Positions 55,193 through 62,644 of a stretch of 64,000 nucleotides of DNA are shown piece by piece (the first letter of the stretch is position 1; the number at the start of each line of letters is the position of its first letter). A program made the position numbers and the translations under genes. The notes under the pieces were generated by a model. That model had not been told where the DNA came from. It did no database searches and worked only from the letters and a program-made list of their open reading frames with translations. The stretch spans positions 1 through 64,000 of the forward strand of contig NZ_RHON01000008.1 in NCBI RefSeq assembly GCF_003946505.1. The letters run 5' to 3'. The DNA is from Companilactobacillus mishanensis. GTDB taxonomy: Bacteria; Bacillota; Bacilli; Lactobacillales; Lactobacillaceae.

Positions 55193-55220
55193 CTCGATCA
55201 TAGTCGATCGAGCTTTTTTT
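55193..55220 (+). terminator. Terminator after the permease gene
   Basis: CTCGATC pairs with GATCGAG around ATAGT, then seven T. Confidence 0.85.
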
Positions 55221-55346
55221 GTCGCTTACATTTATCATTTGATAGATTTTTGTGAATTATATAATTTATTTTCAATAAAAATGAAATAATAATCACACAT
55301 TGGTAAATTAGGGTTTTTCCTAACAAGAAATCTTTTTGAAAATCAC

Positions 55347-55361
55347 TAAAAGCGTTTTCAT
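55347..55361. promoter_or_regulatory. cre-like box upstream of the YedF-type gene
   Basis: On the minus strand ATGAAAACGCTTTTA matches WTGNAANCGNWNNCW at 14 of 15 positions, 44 bp before the start codon. Confidence 0.4.
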
Positions 55362-55404
55362 TGTGATACACTTAATTTGTAAATTAAATAAGGGGGATTC
55401 ACAA

Positions 55405-55740
55405 ATGGCATACAATGTTGTATTAAAAACTACTGAAATGGGTGCAGGAGAAAAAGCATTAACACAAAACTTAATGAATGCATTTATTCATCAACTCACA
55501 GAGCAAAAAGAAAAACCAAAGAACATTATCATGTACGCTGAAGGAGTTAACCTAGCTAAGAAAGGTTCAGATGCACTTAACGATTTAATTGAACTTGAAA
55601 AAGATGGTGTTAACGTCTTATCTTGTGGAATCTGCGTGGACTATTATGAATTAAATAAGAAATTAGGTGTTGGTGGTATTACTACAATGCCAGAAGTTGT
55701 GGATTTGATGTCAGGTGAAGACAACGTCGTTTATCCATAA
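55405..55740 (+). CDS. yedF: YedF-type DsrE-like selenium-metabolism protein (C-terminal domain only)
   Basis: A 111-residue stand-alone version of the C-terminal DsrE-like domain of the selenium-metabolism protein YedF: TTEMGAGEKALTQNLMNAFIHQLTE, IIMYAEGVNLAKKGSDALNDL, and VNVLSCGICVDYYELNKKLGVGGITTMPEVVDL with the conserved CGxC pair. Full YedF also has an N-terminal TusA/SirA domain, which is missing here. In other genomes yedF goes with selD and Sec use, so its presence beside a UGA-containing gene is meaningful. AAGGGGG precedes ATG 55405. Own terminator. Confidence 0.8.
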   Translation: MAYNVVLKTTEMGAGEKALTQNLMNAFIHQLTEQKEKPKNIIMYAEGVNLAKKGSDALNDLIELEKDGVNVLSCGICVDYYELNKKLGVGGITTMPEVVDLMSGEDNVVYP

Positions 55741-55751
55741 AATTTAACTTA

Positions 55752-55793
55752 AATAACACCATAAAGTCCTGACCACTTTATGGTGTTATTATT
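55752..55793 (+). terminator. Terminator after the YedF-type gene
   Basis: AATAACACCATAAAG pairs perfectly with CTTTATGGTGTTATT, followed by an AT-rich tail. Confidence 0.75.
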
Positions 55794-55842
55794 TATATAC
55801 AAGTTTTAAAATATATTAATGCTCTAGGAAGGGAGGATCATC

Positions 55843-57006
55843 ATGGATTTTAAACCATTTAGTACATCTTTGATGGGTAGCATGCCGAGAAGTGCTGAAC
55901 TATTAGATGCTAAAAAAAGTGGCAATAAAGAAGAATTTGATAAAATCTTACTCAAAGATACAAAAGATGTTATCAAACGTGAGGAAGATTCAGGAATCGA
56001 TGTAATTGTTGATGGTGAACTTTCTCGTGACAACTATATGTCTTTCGTTGCCGACAAAGTTGATGGCGTTAAATTAATGTCATTGGCAGAAGTTTCAGCT
56101 TTAACAGAAGATGAAGATAGTTTCGATGAAAGTGTTAATAACATGGATGCTGATGAAACTATCAATAATCCGATTGCTGTTGACCGTATTGACACTAATG
56201 CAGTTTTGGATTTTGAGGAGATCAAGCGTCTCAAATCTTTAACTGACAAACCTGTAAAGGCAACATTGCCTAGTCCATATTTGTTAACTAGATCAATGTG
56301 GCTCGAGGAGATAACTGGAAAAGTTTACGAAGATCGTCATGAACTTGGTGCTGATGTCGTAAAATTACTTTCCAATGAAATTCATCGTCTAATTGATATT
56401 GGTGTTGACGTTATTCAAATCGATGATCCAATTTTGTCGGAAGTTGTTTTTGCAAAAGCAGGATCAGAAAATACATTCTTTTGAGGTGCCTTATCACAGA
56501 AGGTCAAGGTTGACCGAGAATTGAATTTTGCACATGATTTGATCGAACCATTATTTAAGATAATCAAAGGTAGTGGAACATTAGGATCAATTCATGTATG
56601 TAGAGGTAATTGGACTAAGAAAGAAGATACACTCTTGTCAGGTTCATATGACAAGTTAGGTAAATTCTTTGATTCTATTGATGTAGATATGCTTACGCTA
56701 GAGTTCTCAACTCCTAGAGCTGGAGATATCGATTCACTATTTGAAAATAACGATTTGAAAGATAAAATCATTTTGGGATTAGGTGTTGTAAATCCTAGAA
56801 GTGACGAAGTTGAAGATCCAGATACAATTGTTAAATCAGCCGAAAAGGCACTCGAATTCTTGCCACCAGAAAGAGTTTGGTTAAACCCAGATTGTGGATT
56901 TGCCACATTCTCAAGCAGGACATTGAATTCTTATGACGTAATCAGTCAAAAGATGGATGCAATGCATACTGCAGCAGAAACTCTGAGAGAAAGACATTGC
57001 AAGTAG
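55843..57006 (+). CDS. MetE-like methyltransferase, probable selenoprotein (Sec214 at UGA 56482-56484)
   Basis: 387 residues when the in-frame UGA is read as Sec. Both halves are strong MetE-core sequence in the same frame: TSLMGSMPRSAEL, VDGELSRDNYMSFVADKVDG and LPSPYLLTRSMW before it; HVCRGNW, LEFSTPRAG and NPDCGFATF after it. The segment FF-Sec-GALS aligns with FMCAALS (Cys220) of the 15361 paralogue. MetE zinc-ligand equivalents are all present: His251, Cys253, Glu287, Cys351. A hairpin with an AGGU loop starts 17 nt after the UGA. GGAAGGGAGG precedes the ATG. If UGA were a stop, 213 residues without the zinc site would result. Reaction unknown; Sec may act as nucleophile in methyl or selenium/sulfur transfer. 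Confidence 0.85.
56502..56515 (+). promoter_or_regulatory. Probable SECIS hairpin of the MetE-like gene
   Basis: GGTCA (56502-56506), loop AGGT, TGACC (56511-56515): a perfect 5-bp stem starting 17 nt after the UGA, in the window used by bacterial SECIS elements, with GG and U in the loop as in the grdB hairpin at 30946. Confidence 0.6.
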
Positions 57007-57016
57007 TGTTAAATTT

Positions 57017-57053
57017 AAAAATCATCGTAAATAAATTTTACGATGATTTTTTT
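57017..57053 (+). terminator. Terminator of the Sec MetE-like gene
   Basis: AAAAATCATCGTAAA pairs with TTTACGATGATTTTT around TAAAT; T-run follows. Confidence 0.9.
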
Positions 57054-57060
57054 GAGTTAA

Positions 57061-57096
57061 AAAAAGAGCTGTAAACGTTGTGTTTACAGCTCTTTT
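57061..57096. terminator. Second terminator hairpin at the prophage border
   Basis: AAAAAGAGCTGTAAAC pairs with GTTTACAGCTCTTTT around a short loop; symmetrical, so it could end transcription from either side. Confidence 0.85.
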
Positions 57097-57197
57097 AGAA
57101 GTTATTTATCACCCGTATGGGAATGTTAAGGGGGCTGTAAATACTGATATTACGGTATTTCTAATCAGCTTGTGTGACATTTGTGTGACGTTATACA
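57097..57197. other. Probable prophage left attachment region
   Basis: The 100 bp between the host terminator and the integrase stop carry two direct GTGTGAC repeats (in the TTGTGTGACATTTGTGTGACG stretch) and an imperfect dyad around TACTGATATTACGGTA. An integrase gene facing the host boundary usually sits beside its att site. The core cannot be fixed without the right end of the prophage. Confidence 0.35.
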
Positions 57198-58334
57198 TTA
57201 CCCCAAATTTTCCGTTAATACATTAAGTGCTTTTTCTTCTTGTTGTAATTTTGCTTTTTGAAGTAAGTGAGAATAGGTGTTAAGCGTGATTGCTATATTC
57301 TTGTGTCCTAATCTTTGTGATACATAAGACACATCAACACCGTGTGAAATCAAAATTGAAGCATGTGTGTGCCTTAATCCATGAAAAGTAATGATATTGT
57401 CAGCATTAACATCAGGACTGCTTAGCTTGCCTCTAAGAGCTTTATTAGCTGCGTTATCTGAAATTATTTTGTGATTACTATTTAGAAATACTAAATTACG
57501 CTCATCTCGATATCCTTGTTTAATGAAAAGCTCCTGCTGTTGTTTTTTTAATTTTTTAAGTATAGAAATCAATTCTGTGGATATTTTAATTTCTCGCTCT
57601 GAGGTTTCTGTTTTTGTTTTTTTAAATGTTTGAGTTTGATCGTAGTTGAAGCCATGCTCAATGAATACCGTTTGCTTACGAAAGTGAACATTGTCCCAGG
57701 TCAATCCAGATACTTCACCAATACGACAACCAGTTAGCAGCGCAAATATGATTTCGTAATTGACAATTGCATGCATGTTTAAATTTTTCATGCAATTTTC
57801 TTTTAATCGCTTGGCTTCATCTTCGTTGATGTATTTTGCATCAGGTTTTTTACTTTTAATCTGTGAACTTATACTAACATTGTACGTGAAGTCACTGTAT
57901 ATTATTCGCTCTTCTACGGCGTCCTTTACCATTGCACGAATTCTACTATTAAGTTTTGATACGCTTTCGCGAACATGATCCTTTCCATACTCGTTAAGCA
58001 TGGTTTGATAATTCATTTTTGAAATATCTTTTAGTTTTGTTTCATGAAATGTCTTATTGATTAATTTAGGTATTTGACTATAAATATAATAACTGTGGGG
58101 TGTTATATGATCTTTCTTGTAGATCTTGATCCAGTGCCAAGCATAATCGGAAAAAGTAACATTTTCTTTTGATGTTATACCAGATTGTAACCCTTTAAGT
58201 TCAATTTCCTCGCCTGCTTTTTGGGCTTCTTTTTTTGTACCGAATCCACTTTTTGATATTGAATGCTTTTTACCATTCTCATCCCGATACCAAACCCGAT
58301 AAGACCATTTTGCTTTTCGTTTATATAGTTGCAT
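57198..58334 (-). CDS. int: Phage tyrosine-recombinase integrase
   Basis: 378 residues. N-terminal AP2-like arm-binding domain (KAKWSYRVWYRDENGKKHSISKSGF), core-binding SAM-like domain, and a catalytic domain with Arg in LLTGCRIGEVSGL, HGLRHTHASIL (His-x-x-Arg) and the nucleophile Tyr in NTYSHLL. ATG 58334 has GGAGGTG at usual distance; an ATG 6 bp earlier is less likely. It is the outermost prophage gene, transcribed toward the host boundary. Confidence 0.95.
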   Translation of the reverse strand: MQLYKRKAKWSYRVWYRDENGKKHSISKSGFGTKKEAQKAGEEIELKGLQSGITSKENVTFSDYAWHWIKIYKKDHITPHSYYIYSQIPKLINKTFHETKLKDISKMNYQTMLNEYGKDHVRESVSKLNSRIRAMVKDAVEERIIYSDFTYNVSISSQIKSKKPDAKYINEDEAKRLKENCMKNLNMHAIVNYEIIFALLTGCRIGEVSGLTWDNVHFRKQTVFIEHGFNYDQTQTFKKTKTETSEREIKISTELISILKKLKKQQQELFIKQGYRDERNLVFLNSNHKIISDNAANKALRGKLSSPDVNADNIITFHGLRHTHASILISHGVDVSYVSQRLGHKNIAITLNTYSHLLQKAKLQQEEKALNVLTENLG

Positions 58335-58393
58335 AATCACACCTCCAAAAACTTAATTTAGGTAAAAATAAATAAGCCTGTTAATGGCTTTGT

Positions 58394-58732
58394 TTATTTA
58401 GTAAGAAGTGCAACAAGTAATCCGGTGAATACGGCTCCGAAGATTCCCAAAATCCAATAGAGAAGTTTGTTGCTAGATTCAATTTGTGATTTTACTCCGG
58501 CAATCTTTTCTTCAATTACATCAGATCTATGATTAATCTTTTCAGATAAGATTTCTTGAGTATGCTTTAGTTCTTCTTTAGTAGCATATTTATCCATACC
58601 TGATCCACCTCCGTTACCATGGTTTGAACTGATTTCATTAGTTTTCCTAATTGTATCACTATCGAATGAATCCATGTCTTGGGGAGCAATGGAAGTAAAA
58701 TTTTTTAATTGTATAACCTTTCCGTCGGACAT
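58394..58732 (-). CDS. Small coiled-coil membrane protein, XhlA-like
   Basis: 112 residues: Asn/Gly/Ser-rich head, then a predicted coiled coil (KYATKEELKHTQEILSEKINHRSDVIEEKIAGVKSQIES) and a C-terminal transmembrane helix (LLYWILGIFGAVFTGLLVALL). The layout is like hemolysin XhlA/Bdr-type phage proteins, but the position beside the integrase, not the lysis genes, suggests a lysogeny-module or immunity role. Start codon overlaps the stop of the upstream gene by one base (TAATG). Confidence 0.55.
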   Translation of the reverse strand: MSDGKVIQLKNFTSIAPQDMDSFDSDTIRKTNEISSNHGNGGGSGMDKYATKEELKHTQEILSEKINHRSDVIEEKIAGVKSQIESSNKLLYWILGIFGAVFTGLLVALLTK

Positions 58733-59235
58733 TAGATTTCCTCACTTAAATAGTACGTGGGAATAACAGTGGTGTAAATGTTTTTCTTTATTATTTCTCC
58801 ATCCTTCATAGACTCATTATTAGTGACAATATTTACTCCAAGTAGATTAAAATTAGTGCCGATAAAAGGGGAAATTAATTCAAAAGTGTAATCTAGTTTA
58901 AAAACGCCGTTTTCGGATTTCAAGCTTAGATTTTCAGATGCTCTAACTTCGCTAACGTTTGTTTTTACCCCTGCAACGGGTTTTAAAAGGGTTAATCCAT
59001 TTGGATTAGCAACGTCCGATCTATCGTTCATAGCGTATAAATTAAAATCGAGTGATTTAATTGTATGACCTCCAAAAGGGATGTATGTATCAACCCTTAG
59101 GCGTAATTTTATTTTTGAAGTATCATCAAACTCAGTATATAATTTTCCTTGTAATAAATTGATATCAAATTTCACAATGCTAGGTTCTTCATGTACTGTA
59201 AATTTATCAAATGGATTTTCCATATTTTCCTCCAA
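58732..59235 (-). CDS. Hypothetical prophage protein
   Basis: 167 residues, cytoplasmic, no signal peptide or membrane segment. Beta-rich composition with KFDINLLQGKLYTEFDDTSKIKLRLRVDTYIPFGGHTIKSLDF. Not recognised. Good SD (GGAGG) before the ATG. Forms one transcription unit with the XhlA-like gene in the lysogeny module. Confidence 0.6.
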   Translation of the reverse strand: MEENMENPFDKFTVHEEPSIVKFDINLLQGKLYTEFDDTSKIKLRLRVDTYIPFGGHTIKSLDFNLYAMNDRSDVANPNGLTLLKPVAGVKTNVSEVRASENLSLKSENGVFKLDYTFELISPFIGTNFNLLGVNIVTNNESMKDGEIIKKNIYTTVIPTYYLSEEI

Positions 59236-59271
59236 ATAGTCATGCCACAGTATGACTGTTTATATATCCAA

Positions 59272-59844
59272 TTAGTTTCCTGTATAATTACCGTTCTCAT
59301 CGATATACCCTTGTTCCATGCCTGTCTGTAACTGTTGTTCACCAAATGTTTTCATATCATCAGGCGTGCTTTCCAATGCTTGAATGGTAGACATTCCGTG
59401 TTGTTCTTTGTATAAAGCAGGCGAGACACCATATTTATTAACGAATCCTGTCAAAGTATTTTCATCATAAGAAATACCACTAGATTGTTGCTGTGTATTT
59501 TGATCGTTTTGAGATGTTTGTTGTTGGTTATTGGTATTTGTGCCTGAAGCCTGTTGAGATTGATTAGAAGTCTGATTTTGAGCTTGTTGATTGGTGTTAT
59601 TTTGTTGTGTACTATTCTGATCAGTTGCTTGCTGATTATTGTTACTATCCTTTTTTTGATCAGATTTCTTAGGGGACTTCTTCTTAGTTGAAGAAGCCTT
59701 TTTCTTTTTGTCAGTTTTCTTCTTAGAAACTAGGGTAGTCTTATCCTTTTTTTCAGCAGAAGAACTGGCTGACTTGTTATTTGAACATGCTGCTAGTGAA
59801 AGAGTAGTAGCAATTAGTAGAGCAGATGTGATAATACGTTTCAT
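59272..59844 (-). CDS. Prophage lipoprotein, candidate superinfection-exclusion protein
   Basis: 190 residues. Lipoprotein signal with lipobox LAAC in ALLIATTLSLAACSNN. Then a Lys-rich stretch (about 35-65), a long Gln/Asn/Thr/Ser-rich spacer (about 65-130), and a C-terminal compact domain (NTLTGFVNKYGVSPALYKEQHGMSTIQALESTPDDM). Lipoproteins at this exact place, between integrase and repressor, include the Ltp-type DNA-injection blockers of streptococcal phages. That function is an inference from position and shape. ATG 59844 is preferred (GGGGG upstream). Confidence 0.6.
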   Translation of the reverse strand: MKRIITSALLIATTLSLAACSNNKSASSSAEKKDKTTLVSKKKTDKKKKASSTKKKSPKKSDQKKDSNNNQQATDQNSTQQNNTNQQAQNQTSNQSQQASGTNTNNQQQTSQNDQNTQQQSSGISYDENTLTGFVNKYGVSPALYKEQHGMSTIQALESTPDDMKTFGEQQLQTGMEQGYIDENGNYTGN

Positions 59845-59871
59845 CTTGATATCCCCCATATCTTGATATTG

Positions 59872-60357
59872 TTAAAGTCCCAAAATTTGTTTCTTTTTGG
59901 CATCAAACTCCTCTTGGGTTAGGATTCCAGCATCGAGAAGCTTCTTTAGTTTTGGTAGTTCATCAATAGAGTCGGTGGATGAATTGTTAGACTCTTTAGG
60001 AGTATTTATAAAATCATCAACTCTTTTTTTAATTGCTTCAATGTCTTTATTAGCTTTTTTGCTTCTATAAACAATTGTGTTAGCTTTACTGTAATCACTG
60101 TTTGCAAATATTCCTTGGGATCCTAAACCGCTAGTAGTTTGATTACCTGCTGCTGTTGTAAATCCAATATGGCCAGCTGTTAATGTTGCTGGTTTAAAAT
60201 CAATGCCAATAATTGTGCTAAATGGGATAGTTTGGCTTCCATTTGACCCGCGATTAGCAAATGAACGTAATCCTTTTCGTGTAATAGTAACTTTAGTATC
60301 ATCTGCTTCTAAAATTACGTGCTCTGGTATATTAATTTCTACTTTAATTTTTTCCAT
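59872..60357 (-). CDS. PH-like (DUF4429-type) and SHOCT-domain protein
   Basis: 161 residues. N-terminal beta-rich PH-like region (VTITRKGLRSFANRGSNGSQTIPFSTIIGIDFKPATLTAGHIGFTT) and a C-terminal SHOCT motif (ELPKLKKLLDAGILTQEEFDAKKKQILGL). SHOCT domains are short oligomerisation motifs in phage and bacterial proteins. Function unknown. SD GGGGG before the ATG. It lies in the lysogeny module between the lipoprotein and ImmA genes. Confidence 0.8.
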   Translation of the reverse strand: MEKIKVEINIPEHVILEADDTKVTITRKGLRSFANRGSNGSQTIPFSTIIGIDFKPATLTAGHIGFTTAAGNQTTSGLGSQGIFANSDYSKANTIVYRSKKANKDIEAIKKRVDDFINTPKESNNSSTDSIDELPKLKKLLDAGILTQEEFDAKKKQILGL

Positions 60358-60391
60358 AATAAATCCCCCTAAATTTCAGCTTTTAATGTCG

Positions 60392-60820
60392 TCAGTGTTT
60401 GGACAGAGAACTAATTCCGATATTTTGCAGTTCTTCGTTTACTATGTCTGATAGGTAAGCAGGTATGTCAAAGGACTTCATGAAATCCGTATTATTGATC
60501 TGTTCTGGCAATTTATCTTCTATATAGTAAGGGATTAATAAGTCGATAGCTTTCTTATTGGCTCTACCTTCAATACCGTTTTTCAAAGGAGTGAAGTATA
60601 AACAAGAATTTGCGTGGTCATTATTTAACAGATGTCCCAATTCATGAGCTAGATGAAAAGGTATTTGGTTTTGCTTATGCCAATTACTATTAACGATTAT
60701 AGTATGATGATCTGTGTCAACAAGCGAAGGTGTATGCGATGAGAGCTTGTTTTCAAAAATAACGGTGAAACCATGATCAAAAGCATAGTTCATTAATGAG
60801 GAAGTTATTTCATTAATCAT
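60392..60820 (-). CDS. ImmA/IrrE-family metallopeptidase
   Basis: 142 residues with the zinc motif HELGH in FHLAHELGHLLNNDHANS and a downstream acidic region. ImmA-type proteases cleave the phage/ICE repressor after DNA damage and so trigger induction. ATG 60820 has GGAGGT upstream and overlaps the repressor gene end by 8 bp, so the two are coupled. An earlier GTG would precede the SD. Confidence 0.9.
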   Translation of the reverse strand: MINEITSSLMNYAFDHGFTVIFENKLSSHTPSLVDTDHHTIIVNSNWHKQNQIPFHLAHELGHLLNNDHANSCLYFTPLKNGIEGRANKKAIDLLIPYYIEDKLPEQINNTDFMKSFDIPAYLSDIVNEELQNIGISSLSKH

Positions 60821-61151
60821 TGTTTCTACCTCCACGCAATAGTCGTCTGATTAATTCCATATCTTCTTCTGGAATAGGCCGACCTTCAAATGTCATGATC
60901 GTGTTATCGTTATTCAAGTCTACTTCGGTAGGCTTATTTTTTTTGTTTGGTTCTGGGTCGTCGGTTTTACCAAGAAGGTAATCTACTGAGACGTGGAGAA
61001 CATCGGCAACAGCCTTAAGATTATTAATTCCAGGCTCTTTATGTTTCCATGAATATATAGTGTTGGTACCCAAATTAGCCATATCGTTCACTTTTGTAAG
61101 ACTAAAACCTCTTTGCTTTGAAATTTTTTTAATTCTATCTAACGTTGTCAT
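60813..61151 (-). CDS. CI-like prophage repressor
   Basis: 112 residues. N-terminal HTH_XRE domain (RIKKISKQRGFSLTKVNDMANLGTNTIYSWKHKEPGINNLKAVADVLHVSVDYLLG) and a short C-terminal tail (TFEGRPIPEEDMELIRRLLRGGR). No LexA-like autoprotease domain, consistent with inactivation by the co-encoded ImmA protease. Divergent from the Cro-like gene across a 257-bp switch region with palindromic operators. Confidence 0.9.
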   Translation of the reverse strand: MTTLDRIKKISKQRGFSLTKVNDMANLGTNTIYSWKHKEPGINNLKAVADVLHVSVDYLLGKTDDPEPNKKNKPTEVDLNNDNTIMTFEGRPIPEEDMELIRRLLRGGRNND

Positions 61152-61182
61152 AATAGGTTTTCTCCAATATATGACGACTAAT

Positions 61183-61360
61183 AATTAGACTTAGACTAAA
61201 AATATACTTGCATTATTTTAGACTCAGTCTTATTATTAATTCATCAAGTAATTGAGCAACAAAACAAACGACCACCGATACAATACTTTGGAGAGGATTG
61301 CGGTAGTAGTGGATTTCCTATTGCTTATTTAATATGCCTTTATATTAGACTTAGTCTAAT
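61183..61360. promoter_or_regulatory. Prophage genetic-switch operators
   Basis: Three related dyads lie in the CI-Cro intergenic region: ATTAGACTTAGACTAA at about 61184-61199, TTAGACTCAGTCTTA at 61218-61232 and the perfect 17-bp palindrome ATTAGACTTAGTCTAAT at 61344-61360. Consensus TTAGACTnAGTCTAA. They flank the divergent promoters and are the likely CI/Cro binding sites. Confidence 0.7.
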
Positions 61361-61408
61361 ATTTTGTCAACAACTTGATGAAAAACTAACAGTAAAGGAG
61401 TTGATTAC

Positions 61409-61612
61409 ATGCCAGAACAACAATTCGCAAAGGTAGCATATGACATTGAACGATCAATTAAGATCGCATTGCTTAACCGAGATATGACTCAAAAAGAGTT
61501 AGCTGAATTGATTAATGCTAATCCTCAACAACTCAATAGAGCAATCAAAGGTGACATGACACCTAAATCTAGAGAACTACGAAAGCAAATTGAAAAAGTC
61601 CTCGGTATATAG
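61409..61612 (+). CDS. Small Cro-like HTH protein (copy 1)
   Basis: 67 residues with an HTH_XRE core (MTQKELAELINANPQQLNRAIKGDMTPKSRELRKQIEKVL). AAAGGAG lies upstream of the ATG. First rightward gene of the prophage, directly after the operator region, so it is the probable Cro. A second gene with the same C-terminal half lies at 63060. Confidence 0.85.
   Translation: MPEQQFAKVAYDIERSIKIALLNRDMTQKELAELINANPQQLNRAIKGDMTPKSRELRKQIEKVLGI
61511..61597 (+). repeat. 87-bp exact direct repeat, copy 1 (second half of the Cro-like gene)
   Basis: From ATTAATGCTAATCC to the A-run in GAAAAA; identical base for base to 63163-63249. It encodes the second half of the HTH domain in both Cro-like genes. Confidence 0.9.
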
Positions 61613-61644
61613 GCAGTACGAATATAAAAAAGGAGATGAATGAA

Positions 61645-62370
61645 ATGAACAACTTAGTAATTATGAAAGATCAACAGGTGGTAACTAGCAGTTTGCAAGT
61701 TGCAGAAACATTTGATAAGGAACACAGCAAGGTAATGAGAGCTATCGAGGGTATAGCCAAAAATGGCGACACCCATCAAATGTTTTTAAAATCATCACAC
61801 ATCAATGATCAAAACGGACAATCATACCCAATGTATTACATGAACCGTGATGGGTTCACATTACTAGCAATGGGATTCACAGGCAAGAAAGCTCTTAAAT
61901 TCAAAATGCAATATATTGAAGCTTTTAACAAGATGGAAGACCAAATCAAAACAGGTGGTTTCAAAATTCCATCAACAATGGCTGAAGCATTGCGTTTGGC
62001 AGCAGACCAACAAGAACAGCTTGAACTAATGAAACCCAAAGCAATATTTGCAGATTCGGTAGCAACATCACATACCACTATCTTAGTTGGTGATCTTGCC
62101 AAAATCATCAAAGGAAATGGCGTTGATACTGGTGCAAGACGTTTATTCCAATGGATGAGAGATAACGGGTATTTAATCAAGCGTAAAGGCGCAGATTATA
62201 ATTCTCCAACTCAAAAATCAATGGAAATGGGATTGTTCAAAATCAAGGAATCGAGCCACGTAAACGGTGATGGGGTAACTGTCGTTACTAAAACTCCAAA
62301 AGTTACTGGTAAAGGACAACAATACTTCGTAAATAAATTTCTTGCAGATCAGCAGTTAAAAATCTTATAG
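61645..62370 (+). CDS. Phage antirepressor (Rha N-domain and KilA-C/ANT C-domain)
   Basis: 241 residues. Rha-type N-terminal domain (VTSSLQVAETFDKEHSKVMRAIEGIAKNG, YYMNRDGFTLLAMGFTGKKALKFKMQYIEAFNKME) and a C-terminal phage antirepressor KilAC domain (TTILVGDLAKIIKGNGVDTGARRLFQWMRDNGYLIKRKGADYNSPTQKSMEMGLF). Such proteins counter the CI repressor or regulate early genes. ATG 61645 has AGGAG 9 nt upstream; an ATG 9 bp earlier overlaps the SD. Confidence 0.92.
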   Translation: MNNLVIMKDQQVVTSSLQVAETFDKEHSKVMRAIEGIAKNGDTHQMFLKSSHINDQNGQSYPMYYMNRDGFTLLAMGFTGKKALKFKMQYIEAFNKMEDQIKTGGFKIPSTMAEALRLAADQQEQLELMKPKAIFADSVATSHTTILVGDLAKIIKGNGVDTGARRLFQWMRDNGYLIKRKGADYNSPTQKSMEMGLFKIKESSHVNGDGVTVVTKTPKVTGKGQQYFVNKFLADQQLKIL

Positions 62371-62413
62371 ACGTTTGATGAACAAATTAATGGATGGAGC
62401 AGGTGACCTATCA

Positions 62414-62644
62414 GTGAAAAGATACGATTTCATTTACTTTTATAAAAATTTTTTCAACCAATGGATACCGCTGAGCGTCGGTCATACTAACGACTTGTCT
62501 TTGGTTTTATGGAAGAAGAACAACGTAAAAGAAGACCTACAACGAGCGGGATGTAAGCCTTCAAAAAAAGTATTCATATATATAGACGGTCGGGTGTTTC
62601 TAGTTAAGGATTACCCATTTGATTCAAAATCATCTCGGCAATAA
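62414..62644 (+). CDS. Small hypothetical phage protein
   Basis: 76 residues from the GTG at 62414, which has AGGTGA 7 nt upstream; longer in-frame starts are possible. The sequence KRYDFIYFYKNFFNQWIPLSVGHTNDLSLVLWKK is rich in aromatic residues. No domain recognised. The last 41 bp overlap the convergent DUF2513 gene. Early-region location. Confidence 0.5.
   Translation: MKRYDFIYFYKNFFNQWIPLSVGHTNDLSLVLWKKNNVKEDLQRAGCKPSKKVFIYIDGRVFLVKDYPFDSKSSRQ

Noticed and set aside
56482..56484. Treating the UGA in the MetE-like gene as a nonsense mutation (pseudogene).
   Set aside because: The frame is open and well conserved on both sides, the paralogue has Cys at that site, a hairpin follows at SECIS distance, and the genome already needs UGA decoding for grdA and grdB.
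57097..57197. Calling an exact attL core from the GTGTGAC direct repeats.
   Set aside because: The right end of the prophage is outside the window, so no repeat pair can be confirmed; listed only as a probable region.
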